In this document: piece by piece, positions 16,215-24,704 of the stretch
How positions within the stretch are numbered: position 1 is the stretch's first letter
Layout: the number at the start of each line of letters is the position of its first letter
DNA from: JBKDZR01 sp047971485
GTDB taxonomy: Bacteria > Pseudomonadota > Alphaproteobacteria > Rhodobacterales > Rhodobacteraceae
Direction: 5' to 3'
Assembly: GCA_047971485.1 (NCBI GenBank)
Contig: JBKDZR010000044.1
Span: 1-47,738, forward strand
DNA: 47,738 nucleotides
The notes under the pieces: model-generated
Database searches by the model: none
What the model was told of the DNA's origin: nothing
Seen by the model: the letters and a program-made list of their open reading frames with translations, nothing else
Program-made: the position numbers and the translations under genes

Positions 16215-16946
16215 TCAGGGGTGCATCAACGCGTCACACACGTCTTGAATGCGTTGGATGATCTCCTCCAACTTCGGCTCAACCCGAAAGGTCGGCCCGG
16301 CAACGGTGACGAAATAGTTCGACCGATGCCACTGAAACCAGCCGGTCACGGTGGTCGCCGTCGGCACGCTTTCCTCGCGGTTCAGCGAATAGCCCCGCTC
16401 CCGGGTCAGAGCGATTTCTTCGATCAACTTGGCTGGATCTGTCTGGGTCTTTTCGGTCAGCGGCTCCAGCGGCTTGCTGCCCAGAAGTTTGGGCAGATCC
16501 TCAGGCGGCAATGTCGCCAACAGGGCCTTACCCACCGAGGTGGCATGCAGCGAGCGGGCCTGATCGCCAACCCGCACCATGAAACGCAGCGCATGCGAGG
16601 GTTCCATGACCGCCAGATAGATAACCTGCCTATCCGTGCTCCGCGCCAGAGAAACAGATTCGTCCAGATCATCGCGTAGACTGCGCAACTTCATCCCCGC
16701 ACGCAAGATGACCGGATCATTCTGGCTGATGACCGACGCCAGTTCCGAGAGGCGCGCTGTCGGATAAAAACCGGCACGATGTCCCAATTCATAGAGAAAC
16801 CCGCGATCCAGAAGAGATTGGACCACATCAAAGCAACTGGACATGGGGATATCCAGCAAGCGGGAAATCTCGGACAGAGCCAGGGGACGCTTTTCTTCGG
16901 CGAAAAGTTCAATGAAATCCAAAGTTCTCTTGACGATCTTGGACAT
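16215..16946 (-). CDS. IclR-family transcriptional regulator (second)
   Basis: A 243-residue regulator starting MSKIVKRTLDFIELFAEE. A winged helix spans about 1-75 (LALSEISRLLDIPMSSCFDV, LLDRGFLYE). The effector domain spans about 85-243 (LRDDLDESVSLARSTDRQV, GDQARSLHATSVGKALLATL, GYSLNREESV). It is slightly shorter than usual because it lacks an N-terminal extension. It lies 96 bases downstream of the FMN dehydrogenase and on the same strand, between it and dctP. It is a candidate to bind the CGAAT-N4-ATTCG palindrome upstream of the dehydrogenase pair, but the LysR and the first IclR are alternatives. Confidence 0.9.
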   Translation of the reverse strand: MSKIVKRTLDFIELFAEEKRPLALSEISRLLDIPMSSCFDVVQSLLDRGFLYELGHRAGFYPTARLSELASVISQNDPVILRAGMKLRSLRDDLDESVSLARSTDRQVIYLAVMEPSHALRFMVRVGDQARSLHATSVGKALLATLPPEDLPKLLGSKPLEPLTEKTQTDPAKLIEEIALTRERGYSLNREESVPTATTVTGWFQWHRSNYFVTVAGPTFRVEPKLEEIIQRIQDVCDALMHP

Positions 16947-17042
16947 GTGACGGTCGCCCTACCCTGTTTTCTGGCCCGCTGATCTTCGGCGGATGCGCAT
17001 ATACTCTGTCTGATCAAGCGATGCGAGTCTTGCCTGGCCACG

Positions 17043-18203
17043 TCAGCCCGGATCATGCCACAGGCAATCCGGCCCACAGTCGGCAATCGTGGTCACACCA
17101 GAAAGCGCCATCGCCCGCATCAGTTCCGTTTTCAGGATCTCCAGCGCCCGGGCTGCGCCCGACTGTCCCCCTGCTGCCAGCCCATAAAGCATGGCGCGGC
17201 CCACCAACACCCCATCCGCGCCCAGTGCCAGCGCCCGCACGATATCTGTGCCACGCCGGATACCACTGTCAAAAAACACAGCCATGTTCGGCGATGTGGC
17301 AGCCACAACCCCCGGCAGCGCTGTGACCGAGGCCGGACCGGCGTCAAACATCCGTCCGCCATGGTTGGACACGATCACGCCATCCACCCCAAGTGCCCCG
17401 GCGCGCGCAGCCACCTGAGGATCCAACACCCCTTTCAGGATAAGCTTACCGGACCAGCGATCCCGAAACCGGGCAATATCGTCCCAGGTGACGCTGGCTG
17501 AATTGGCCATACGGCTGGCCCCCTTCGTCACCTTGCCCCCGATCCGCGCGGGATAATTGACAAAACGCGGGGTTCCTCCGGTCAGCCAGTAGCGCATCAT
17601 CACCGAGGCGAACCAGCGCGGATGCCGCAGCATATCCGCCACCAGCACCGGATTGGCACGGACTGGAAAGGCGAAACCGTTACGGTCGTTATACTCGCGA
17701 TTGGCCATGACAGGCGTATCCAGGGTGATCACCAGCGCCTCGGCCCCGGCACAGCGGGCGCGCTCGACCACGGCCCAGGTGGCCTCGCGGTCCTCCCAGA
17801 TATACAGCTGTAACCAGAAGCCGGCAGTGGCGGCCTGGGCGATATCCTCAATCGCGGTAGTGGAACTGGTGGCCAGGGTAAAAGGCACACCCGCCGCCGC
17901 AGCCGCCCGGGCCAGGCTGATCTCACCCTGGTAATCCATCATGTTGGCCACGCCGGTTGGGGCCACGGCCAAAGGCATCGCCCTGTCACGGCCCAACAGA
18001 CGGGTTGTGGTGGTAATCTGGCGGACATCGCGCAGCACCGCCGGACGCAAGCAAACCGCATCCAGCGCAGCACGGTTGCGGGCCAACTGGGTCTCATCCT
18101 CGGTGCCGCGGTCCAGAAACTCGAAGAAGGCACGCGCCACCCGGCGTCGGGCCATTTCGCGCAGATCGGCAATGTTGCGCGCCCGCGCTGCCCGCGACCT
18201 CAT
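17043..18203 (-). CDS. FMN-dependent L-2-hydroxyacid dehydrogenase/oxidase
   Basis: TIM-barrel flavoprotein of the lactate dehydrogenase (LldD) / mandelate dehydrogenase / glycolate oxidase family, oxidising an L-2-hydroxyacid to the 2-oxoacid. The 386 residues show APTGVANM (81-88), LATSSTTAIEDIA, and QLYIWEDRE with Tyr134. They also show Lys257 in LILKGVLD, the active-site SNHGGRMFD with catalytic His281 and Arg284, and DSGIRRGTDIVRALALGADG for FMN phosphate binding. The family motif is usually SNHGGRQLD, so M-F replaces Q-L beside the substrate site, which may change specificity. ATGA overlap with the upstream FAD enzyme means the two are coupled. Confidence 0.92.
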   Translation of the reverse strand: MRSRAARARNIADLREMARRRVARAFFEFLDRGTEDETQLARNRAALDAVCLRPAVLRDVRQITTTTRLLGRDRAMPLAVAPTGVANMMDYQGEISLARAAAAAGVPFTLATSSTTAIEDIAQAATAGFWLQLYIWEDREATWAVVERARCAGAEALVITLDTPVMANREYNDRNGFAFPVRANPVLVADMLRHPRWFASVMMRYWLTGGTPRFVNYPARIGGKVTKGASRMANSASVTWDDIARFRDRWSGKLILKGVLDPQVAARAGALGVDGVIVSNHGGRMFDAGPASVTALPGVVAATSPNMAVFFDSGIRRGTDIVRALALGADGVLVGRAMLYGLAAGGQSGAARALEILKTELMRAMALSGVTTIADCGPDCLWHDPG

Positions 18204-19609
18204 GGCCCTTCGGGCAAGAAGATCTTGCCCGGGTTCATCAGCCCCGCCGGATCCAGCGCCCCCTTCAACCGCCGCATCAGCCCCAGTTCCAGAGGATCGG
18301 CATAGCGGGCCAGTTCCTCGCGTTTGAGCAACCCGATCCCATGCTCGGCCGAAATGCTGCCCCCCAAGTCCTGCACGATATCATGAATGATCCGGTTCAT
18401 CTGGCCCGTGCGCGCCCGGAAATCGGCCGGATCATGGCCCTCGGGCTGGACCAGGTTGAAATGCAGGTTGCCGTCGCCAAGATGGCCAAAGGCAATCACA
18501 TGGGTGCCAGGCAAGGCAGCCACAACCCCAGCCGTACCGCGCATGATCATCGCCGGCACCTGACCAACGGGCACCGAGATGTCATGCTTGATGATCGCCC
18601 CCGCCCGATGCTGATGGCCGCCGGCGCCCATCTCGCGCAGTTTCCACAGTTCCCCGCGCTGTGCTGCCGATTGTGCGACAACGCCATCCAGCAGCCGCCC
18701 GGCCTCCGCCGCGGCGCCCAGCGCCTCTTGCAACTGATCCCGGGCGCCCAACGCCGAGATATCCATCAGGACATACCAGTCATGGCGCGCGGACAGGGGG
18801 TCACAGATCGGGCCAAGATAGCGGATACCAAAATCCAGCGCGATGCGGGGGATCAGTTCAAACGCCGTGATCACATCACCCAACCGTCCCCGCAGATCCC
18901 GCAACAGGGCCACAGCTGCTGCTGGATCGGCCACAGCGGCAAGCCCGGTGGCCACCTCTGGCGCGCGGGGATAAAGCTTGAGCGCCGCAGCCGTGACAAC
19001 CCCCAACGTCCCCTCGGCTCCGATGAACAGGTGTTTCAACGCATAGCCGGTGTTGTCCTTGCGCAGGCTGCGCAACCCGTTCCAGATCCGGCCATCGGGC
19101 AGGACCACCTCCAGCCCCAGCACCTGATCACGCATATTACCGTAATGCAGCACGTTGATCCCGCCGGCATTGGTCGAGATGTTACCCCCGATCCGGCATG
19201 ACCCCTCGGCGCCCAGCGAGAGCGGGAAGAAACAGCCCGCCGCCTCGGCTGCCGCCTGAAGATCGGCCAGGATCACGCCGCTTTCGACCACGGCCACCAT
19301 CTCATCCGGGTCGATCCGACGAATGGCCGTCATCCGTTCTGTGGAAATGACCACACTGTTCGGCCCGCCCTGGGGCACCGCACCGCCACACATGCCGGTA
19401 TTGCCGCCCATGGGCACCATCGGCCAGCCGGCAGCCGCACAGAGGCGCACCACCTGGGCCAGCTCGACCGCGCTGCCCGGCCGAACCACCCCAGCCGCCT
19501 GGCCCTCATAGAGGCCACGGGCATCCTGGCGATACGACTGCGTCACGTCGGGATCACGCAGCAGGTTCCGGGCACCGACACAGCGCGCGATCTCATCCCA
19601 GGTGCTCAT
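18200..19609 (-). CDS. FAD-linked D-2-hydroxyacid dehydrogenase (GlcD/D2HGDH/Dld type)
   Basis: Oxidises a D-2-hydroxyacid with FAD. The 469 residues contain the PCMH-type FAD domain (about 35-220: VVRPGSAVELAQVVRLC, PMVPMGGNTGMCGGAVP, GAEGSCRIGGNISTNAGG, GYALKHLFIGAEGTLGVVT). The C-terminal cap has the metal/substrate histidines in IAFGHLGDGNLHFN, and SAEHGIGLLK near the end. These are typical of D-lactate and D-2-hydroxyglutarate dehydrogenases. The start is the ATG at 19609 with GGAGG seven bases upstream; the open frame upstream to 19759 lacks a site. It is first in the operon and overlaps the FMN enzyme, which acts on the opposite stereochemistry. Confidence 0.92.
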   Translation of the reverse strand: MSTWDEIARCVGARNLLRDPDVTQSYRQDARGLYEGQAAGVVRPGSAVELAQVVRLCAAAGWPMVPMGGNTGMCGGAVPQGGPNSVVISTERMTAIRRIDPDEMVAVVESGVILADLQAAAEAAGCFFPLSLGAEGSCRIGGNISTNAGGINVLHYGNMRDQVLGLEVVLPDGRIWNGLRSLRKDNTGYALKHLFIGAEGTLGVVTAAALKLYPRAPEVATGLAAVADPAAAVALLRDLRGRLGDVITAFELIPRIALDFGIRYLGPICDPLSARHDWYVLMDISALGARDQLQEALGAAAEAGRLLDGVVAQSAAQRGELWKLREMGAGGHQHRAGAIIKHDISVPVGQVPAMIMRGTAGVVAALPGTHVIAFGHLGDGNLHFNLVQPEGHDPADFRARTGQMNRIIHDIVQDLGGSISAEHGIGLLKREELARYADPLELGLMRRLKGALDPAGLMNPGKIFLPEGP

Positions 19610-19726
19610 TGCGGGCCTCCAGTTGCTGTATCCCACCGGACTATCGCCATCCCGTGGATCCGCCAAGAAGAGGCTCAGGACACCCCTTGACGGATACGTC
19701 CCCATCGCCATAGCTTTGCGGTTATG

Positions 19727-19740
19727 CGAATTTATATTCG
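19727..19740. promoter_or_regulatory. Palindromic operator candidate CGAAT-N4-ATTCG, site 1
   Basis: CGAATTTATATTCG has 5-base perfect arms around TTAT. It lies in the divergent region between the FAD dehydrogenase (ATG 118 bases away) and the acyl-CoA dehydrogenase (ATG 51 bases away). A near-identical site is at 27491-27506. It is most likely the binding site of a dimeric regulator. Confidence 0.6.
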
Positions 19741-19791
19741 TGGCTGCGAAACTTTTCAATATCCGGCCATAATGCGGCCATGGAGGACAGC

Positions 19792-20973
19792 ATGATGGAA
19801 TTCCCCGAACCGCTTGCGGAAACCCCGGATCAGGCCGAGATCCGCGATGCGGTGCGCGCCATCTGCAACCGTTTCGATGATGATTACTGGTCGGAAAAGG
19901 ACCGCAGCCACAGCTTCCCGACCGAGTTCTGCAAGGCCATCGCCGAGGGTGGTTGGCTGGGCATCGCCATGCCCGAGGCCTATGGCGGCGCCGGTCTGGG
20001 GGTGACCGAGGCGGCGATCATGATGCAGACCATCGGATCCTCGGCCGGTACCTTCGCCGCCTGTTCGGCCGTACACATCAACATCTTCGGCCCCCATGCC
20101 ATCGTCAAGCACGGCACGGACGAGCAGAAGAAACGCTGGCTGACGCCCCTGATTGCCGGGGATATCCGCGCCTGTTTCGGGGTTACGGAACCGGATGCCG
20201 GGCTGGACACCACCAAGCTGAAGACCCGCGCCGTCGACAAGGGCGACTATTATCTGACCAACGGGCGCAAGATGTGGATCTCGACCGCGCAAAGCGCCGA
20301 CAAGATCCTGTTGCTGGCCCGCACCACCCCGATTGAGGAGTGCGCCCGCCCCACCGATGGGCTGTCGATCTTCTTCACCGATCTGAACCGCAAATATATC
20401 GACGTCCACGAAGTGCCCAAGATGGGCCGGGGCGCGGTGGATTCCAACGCCCTGTTCATCGACGATCTGCCCATCCCGAAAGAGGATCTGATCGGCCAGG
20501 AAGGCCGCGGCTTTTCCTACATCCTCGACAGCCTGAACCCCGAGCGGATCCTCAACGCCGCCGAGGTGATCGGCATCGGCCGCCGCGCCCTGTGGAAGGC
20601 GGCCAATTACGCCGCCGACCGGGTGGTCTTTGGCCGGCCCATTGGCCAGAACCAGTCAATCCAGCACCCGCTGGCGGAAAACTGGTCGGAACTGTACGCG
20701 GCTGAGCTGATGACCATCCGCGCCGGCAACCTCTATGAGGCCGGCGCGCCTTGCGGGGCCGAGGCCAATGCTGCCAAGTATCTGGCTGCCGATGCCGCCT
20801 TCAAGGCCGGGGATCAGGCGATCCGCACCCATGGTGGCATGGGCTATGCCACGGAATTCCAGGTTGAACGCTATTTCCGCGAACTGGTCGCCACCCGTCT
20901 GGCCCCCGTCTCGCGCGAGCTGATCCTGTGCTTCCTGGCCGAGCGCAAGCTTGGCCTGCCGAAATCCTACTGA
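19792..20973 (+). CDS. Acyl-CoA dehydrogenase (copy 2)
   Basis: A 393-residue FAD acyl-CoA dehydrogenase related along its whole length to the one at 12.2 kb. Blocks seen are GWLGIAMPEAYGGAGLGVTE, FGVTEPDAGLDTTKLKTRA, YLTNGRKMWISTA, RVVFGRPIGQNQSIQHPLAE and RTHGGMGYATEFQVERYFRE. Glu251 in LNPERIL sits at the isovaleryl-type catalytic-base position; the medium-chain-type YEG motif is absent. ATG 19792 is preferred over 19780 because GGAGG precedes it by five bases. It heads the operon with atuA, dctM and dctQ. The acyl substrate probably comes from the acid carried by that TRAP system. Confidence 0.92.
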   Translation: MMEFPEPLAETPDQAEIRDAVRAICNRFDDDYWSEKDRSHSFPTEFCKAIAEGGWLGIAMPEAYGGAGLGVTEAAIMMQTIGSSAGTFAACSAVHINIFGPHAIVKHGTDEQKKRWLTPLIAGDIRACFGVTEPDAGLDTTKLKTRAVDKGDYYLTNGRKMWISTAQSADKILLLARTTPIEECARPTDGLSIFFTDLNRKYIDVHEVPKMGRGAVDSNALFIDDLPIPKEDLIGQEGRGFSYILDSLNPERILNAAEVIGIGRRALWKAANYAADRVVFGRPIGQNQSIQHPLAENWSELYAAELMTIRAGNLYEAGAPCGAEANAAKYLAADAAFKAGDQAIRTHGGMGYATEFQVERYFRELVATRLAPVSRELILCFLAERKLGLPKSY

Positions 20974-20982
20974 GGGGCCGGT

Positions 20983-22755
20983 ATGAACAACCGCATCCTG
21001 CGCATTGGCGGCGCATCCGGGGCCTGGGGGGATTCGCCCATGGCCATTGGGCAGTTGCTGACCGCCAAGATCGACTATCTGACGATGGACTATCTGGCCG
21101 AGGTCACCATGTCGCTGATGGCCCGGGCGCGGATGAAGAACCCGGCCTTCGGCTTCCCCCCCGATGCCATCGCCTATCTCAAGCCCCACCTGCCCGAGAT
21201 CGCCCGGCGTGGCATCAAGGTGGTGACCAATGCCGGAGGGGTCAATCCGCTGGGCTGCAAGGCCGCACTTGAGGCGGTGATCGCCGAGGCCGGGCTGGAC
21301 CTGACCGTGGCCGCCGTGACCGGCGACGATCTGCTGCCCCAGTTGGATCAGCTCCGCGCCATGGGCCTGCACGAGGCCGAAACCGGCGCCCCGATCCCCG
21401 ATGATCTGCTGACCGCCAACGCCTATCTGGGCGCCCTGCCGGTCCGCGATGCCCTGGCGGCGGGGGCCGATATCGTGGTGACCGGACGATGCGCCGACAG
21501 CGCCCTGGCCCTTGGCGCACTGATGCATGAATTCGGCTGGGCCGAGGATGCCCATGACCTGCTGGCCGCCGGCAGCCTGGTCGGCCATGTGCTGGAATGC
21601 GGCCCCCAGGCCACGGGCGGCACCTTTACCGACTGGGCGGATGTCGAGGGCTGGGACAATATCGGCTATCCGATTGCTGCGGTCGCTGCCAATGGCAGCT
21701 TTGAGATCAGCAAGCCAGAGGGGACGGGCGGGCTGGTGTCGGTGGGCACCGTATCCGAACAGGTGCTCTATGAGATCGGCGATCCGGCGGCCTATATCCT
21801 GCCCGATGTGGTGGCCGATTTCTCGGGGGTGCAGGTCGAACAGAGCGGCCCGAACCGGGTGCGCCTGACAGGGGCACGCGGCCGCCCGCCAACGCCGGAT
21901 TACAAGGTTTCGGCCACCTGGCAGGATGGCTGGCGCGCGGTGCTGTCCGTCTCGATCGTCGGGCCGGATGCGGGGGCCAAGGCCGAAAAGACCGCCCGCG
22001 CAATGATCGACCGGGCCGAGGCCGCCTTTGCCCGCACCGGCCTGCCCCCTTTCCGCGCCACACGGATCGAGGCACTGGGGGCTGAATCCGCCTATAGCGA
22101 CGGCCCCGGCGCGCTGCCCACCCGCGAGGTGCTGCTGCGGCTGGTGGTCGATCATGAAGATCGCGGGGCGCTGAACCTCTTCGCGCGCGAGGCTGGATCC
22201 ATCGGGATCAGCATGGCCCCGGGCACCACCGGGATCTATTCCGGCCGACCCAAGCCCAGCCCCGTGGTGCGCCTGTTCACCCTGCTGGTGCCCAAACTGG
22301 CGGCACCTGCCCCGCAGATCCATGTTGCTGACGACGATCCCCGCCCGGTGGCCATCCACCCCGGCCAGCCCACGGCCCCCGTGCCGGCCATAACGCCGGC
22401 AGAAAGCGCCCTTGCGTCCGGCCCGACCCGCAAGGCCCCGCTGCGCGCACTGGCCTGGGCGCGCTCCGGGGACAAGGGCAACCGGGCCAATATCGCCATC
22501 ATCGCCCGGCGGCCCGAATTCCTGCCTTTCCTGCGCCGCGAAGTCACGCCCGAGCGGATCCTGGCCCATTTCTCTGCCAGCATCAGCGGCCCGGTGGACC
22601 GTTTCGATGCACCCGGCCTGAATGCGATGAACTTCCTGCTGGGCGATGCCCTTGGGGGCGGCGGCATGGCATCCCAGCGGATAGATCCGCAGGGCAAGGC
22701 CTATGGCCAGATGGCCCTGGAGATGGAACTGGACATTCCCGAAGCCTGGCTTTGA
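20983..22755 (+). CDS. atuA: Acyclic terpene utilisation AtuA family protein (DUF1446)
   Basis: A 590-residue cytoplasmic protein with an N-terminal DUF1446 domain (about 3-450: GGASGAWGDSPMAIGQLL, IDYLTMDYLAEVTMSLMARA, VVTNAGGVNPLGC, ADIVVTGRCADSALALGAL). A C-terminal AtuA-like ferredoxin-fold domain follows (about 485-590: LAWARSGDKGNRANIAIIAR). In Pseudomonas the atu cluster degrades citronellol/geraniol via isohexenyl-glutaconyl-CoA; the precise reaction of AtuA is not settled. No geranyl-CoA carboxylase subunits occur here, so classical terpene use is unlikely. It starts 9 bases after the dehydrogenase and is followed by TRAP membrane genes. Confidence 0.9.
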   Translation: MNNRILRIGGASGAWGDSPMAIGQLLTAKIDYLTMDYLAEVTMSLMARARMKNPAFGFPPDAIAYLKPHLPEIARRGIKVVTNAGGVNPLGCKAALEAVIAEAGLDLTVAAVTGDDLLPQLDQLRAMGLHEAETGAPIPDDLLTANAYLGALPVRDALAAGADIVVTGRCADSALALGALMHEFGWAEDAHDLLAAGSLVGHVLECGPQATGGTFTDWADVEGWDNIGYPIAAVAANGSFEISKPEGTGGLVSVGTVSEQVLYEIGDPAAYILPDVVADFSGVQVEQSGPNRVRLTGARGRPPTPDYKVSATWQDGWRAVLSVSIVGPDAGAKAEKTARAMIDRAEAAFARTGLPPFRATRIEALGAESAYSDGPGALPTREVLLRLVVDHEDRGALNLFAREAGSIGISMAPGTTGIYSGRPKPSPVVRLFTLLVPKLAAPAPQIHVADDDPRPVAIHPGQPTAPVPAITPAESALASGPTRKAPLRALAWARSGDKGNRANIAIIARRPEFLPFLRREVTPERILAHFSASISGPVDRFDAPGLNAMNFLLGDALGGGGMASQRIDPQGKAYGQMALEMELDIPEAWL

Positions 22756-22816
22756 GAAACCACAGGGGGGAGAAGAGCAAGATGCCCAAGACAGCAACCG
22801 ACCCGGGGGGCCACGA

Positions 22817-24106
22817 ATGACCACCCTGATCCCCATCGGCCTGCTGATCGTGCTGATCCTTCTGGGCAGTCCCATCGCATTTGCCCTGCTGATTTCCGGC
22901 ATGATCGGCCTGTACATGACCGTTGGCCTCGGCGCTCTGAGCGGGGTGATCCAGAACGGCCCCTATGAACATGTGGCCAGCTTCACCCTGACCACCCTGC
23001 CGATGTTCATCCTGATGGCGGAATTCCTGTCCGCCGGCCGCTTCACCCGCGATATCTTCGAGGCCGGCGATCGCTGGTTGCGCCATATCCGCGGCGGGAT
23101 GGCCATGGCGGCGGTCTCGGGCGGGGTGCTGCTGGCGGCGGTCTGCGGATCGTCCAGCGCAGCAGCAGGCACCCTGGCCTCGGCCGCCTACCCCGAGATG
23201 AAGCGCCTGGGCTATTCGCCCGCCTTCGCCACGGCCTCGATCGCCATCGTCGGCACCCTGGCGATCATGATCCCGCCTTCCATCGCCTTCGTCTTCTACG
23301 GCATCCTGACCGAGGTTTCGATCGGCAAGCTGTTCCTCGCCGGGGTCATTCCCGGGCTGATCACCGGGGTCTCCTATATCATCGTGATCATGGCCACGGT
23401 GCGCTTGAAAAAGGACGCCGCCCCGGAACGCGCCCCGAAACTGCCCCTGGGCGAACGGGTGCGCGGGCTGAAGACTGTCTGGCCGATCCTGGTGTTCTTC
23501 ATCTTCATGTTCGGCGGGCTTTACAGCGGCGCCGTCACCGCCACCGAGATCGGCGCGGTCGGGGCCTTCCTCGCGCTGGCCTTCGCGCTGATCCTGCGGC
23601 GCATGACACGGGCCTCATTCCGCACCGCGCTGATGAATTCCACCCGCAACGCGGTGATGATCTTCATGATCATCATCGGGGCCGGTGTCTTCGGTGTGTT
23701 CCTGACCCTGACAGGCGTGACCCAGAACCTGCTGTCCTATGTCCACCAGTCCAACATCGACCCCTGGGTCATCCTGCTGATGGTTGTCGGGCTGTGGATC
23801 GTGCTGGGCTTCTTTCTGGAGCAATTCGCCATCCAGGTGCTGACCGTGCCCATTGCCGTGCCCCTGCTCATGCAGATGGGCTTTGATCCGATCTGGCTGG
23901 GCGTGCTGCTGGTCAAGGCCGGTGAGATCGGGGTGGTCACACCGCCCATGGGGCTGAATGTCTTCGTTGTCAGCTCCGTCACCCGGACGCCGGTTTCCAC
24001 GGTCTTCCGCGGCATCTGGCCCTTCGTGCTGGCCGAGATTGTTGTCCTTGGCTTGATCATCGCCTTCCCGGCCATGTCCCTGTGGCTGGCCCAATTTGCG
24101 CCGTGA
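22817..24106 (+). CDS. dctM: TRAP transporter large permease (DctM family)
   Basis: The 429-residue inner-membrane subunit that carries out Na+-coupled transport with DctQ and a periplasmic receptor. It has about 12 hydrophobic helices. Family motifs include LPMFILMAEFLSAGRFTRD, VCGSSSAAAGTLASAAYPEM, ATASIAIVGTLAIMIPPSI, FLAGVIPGLITG and the C-terminal VVTPPMGLNVFVVSSV. The ATG at 22817 yields the normal length; the frame is open farther upstream without support. The gene order is dctM then dctQ, unusual against the common dctP-Q-M order, and no dctP follows. Confidence 0.93.
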   Translation: MTTLIPIGLLIVLILLGSPIAFALLISGMIGLYMTVGLGALSGVIQNGPYEHVASFTLTTLPMFILMAEFLSAGRFTRDIFEAGDRWLRHIRGGMAMAAVSGGVLLAAVCGSSSAAAGTLASAAYPEMKRLGYSPAFATASIAIVGTLAIMIPPSIAFVFYGILTEVSIGKLFLAGVIPGLITGVSYIIVIMATVRLKKDAAPERAPKLPLGERVRGLKTVWPILVFFIFMFGGLYSGAVTATEIGAVGAFLALAFALILRRMTRASFRTALMNSTRNAVMIFMIIIGAGVFGVFLTLTGVTQNLLSYVHQSNIDPWVILLMVVGLWIVLGFFLEQFAIQVLTVPIAVPLLMQMGFDPIWLGVLLVKAGEIGVVTPPMGLNVFVVSSVTRTPVSTVFRGIWPFVLAEIVVLGLIIAFPAMSLWLAQFAP

Positions 24107-24110
24107 CCCC

Positions 24111-24632
24111 ATGAAACAGACACTCAACCGGATCCTCTCGTTCCTTGAAAACATCGCCATCGTCATTTCAGCCAGCGCGTTGATCCTGATCATGGTGTCG
24201 ATCACCGCCGATGCCTTCGGGCGCTACTTTTTGAACAAGCCGTTTCAGGGCCAGTATGAGTTCACCTCGCTCTACCTGATGGTGATCCTGACCTTCCTGG
24301 GGCTGGCCAAGATCCAGGCCCAGGGGGGGCATATCTCGGTGCCGGTGATGCGCACGATGGTCGCCCGGCTGCCCGGCAAACCGGCCGAGCGGATCACCGC
24401 CCTGGCCGCTGCCCTGGCCTTCGCTTTCATCACCATCAAGACCGGCGAAGAGGCCCTGCACAAGATCGCGGCGCGCAGCACCACCTTCGGGGCGATCCAG
24501 TTTCCCACCTATCTGAGCTATTGCTGGGTGCCTGTGGGAACCGGCCTGCTGACACTGCGCCTGGCCTATCAGACCTTCTGGCCGCGTTCCGATCTTGAGG
24601 ATGAGGCAGAGCTGGAAACCAGCGGCCTGTAA
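24111..24632 (+). CDS. dctQ: TRAP transporter small permease (DctQ family)
   Basis: A 173-residue membrane protein with four predicted helices, the DctQ pattern: NIAIVISASALILIMVSITA, DAFGRYFLNKPFQGQYEFTS, LYLMVILTFLGLAKIQAQGG and a last helix near VPVGTGLLTLRL. The motif G-RYF-x-N-x-P, and H following GG (QAQGGHISV), are family hallmarks. The start is ATG 24111, 5 bases after dctM stops. It ends the operon; repeat copy C begins about 70 bases downstream. The likely third subunit is the orphan DctP at 14.7-15.7 kb. Confidence 0.9.
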   Translation: MKQTLNRILSFLENIAIVISASALILIMVSITADAFGRYFLNKPFQGQYEFTSLYLMVILTFLGLAKIQAQGGHISVPVMRTMVARLPGKPAERITALAAALAFAFITIKTGEEALHKIAARSTTFGAIQFPTYLSYCWVPVGTGLLTLRLAYQTFWPRSDLEDEAELETSGL

Positions 24633-24704
24633 TACTGGCGGCCCAAAGAATGGCCTGTGTGCCCTTCGCGAATGGTGGCTTTGAGCACCGTTCTGTCGCT
24701 GATG

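Noticed and set aside
20656..22917. A 753-codon minus-strand open frame
   Set aside because: Antisense to atuA and the end of the dehydrogenase; low-complexity Gly/Ala/Gln composition and no recognisable motif.
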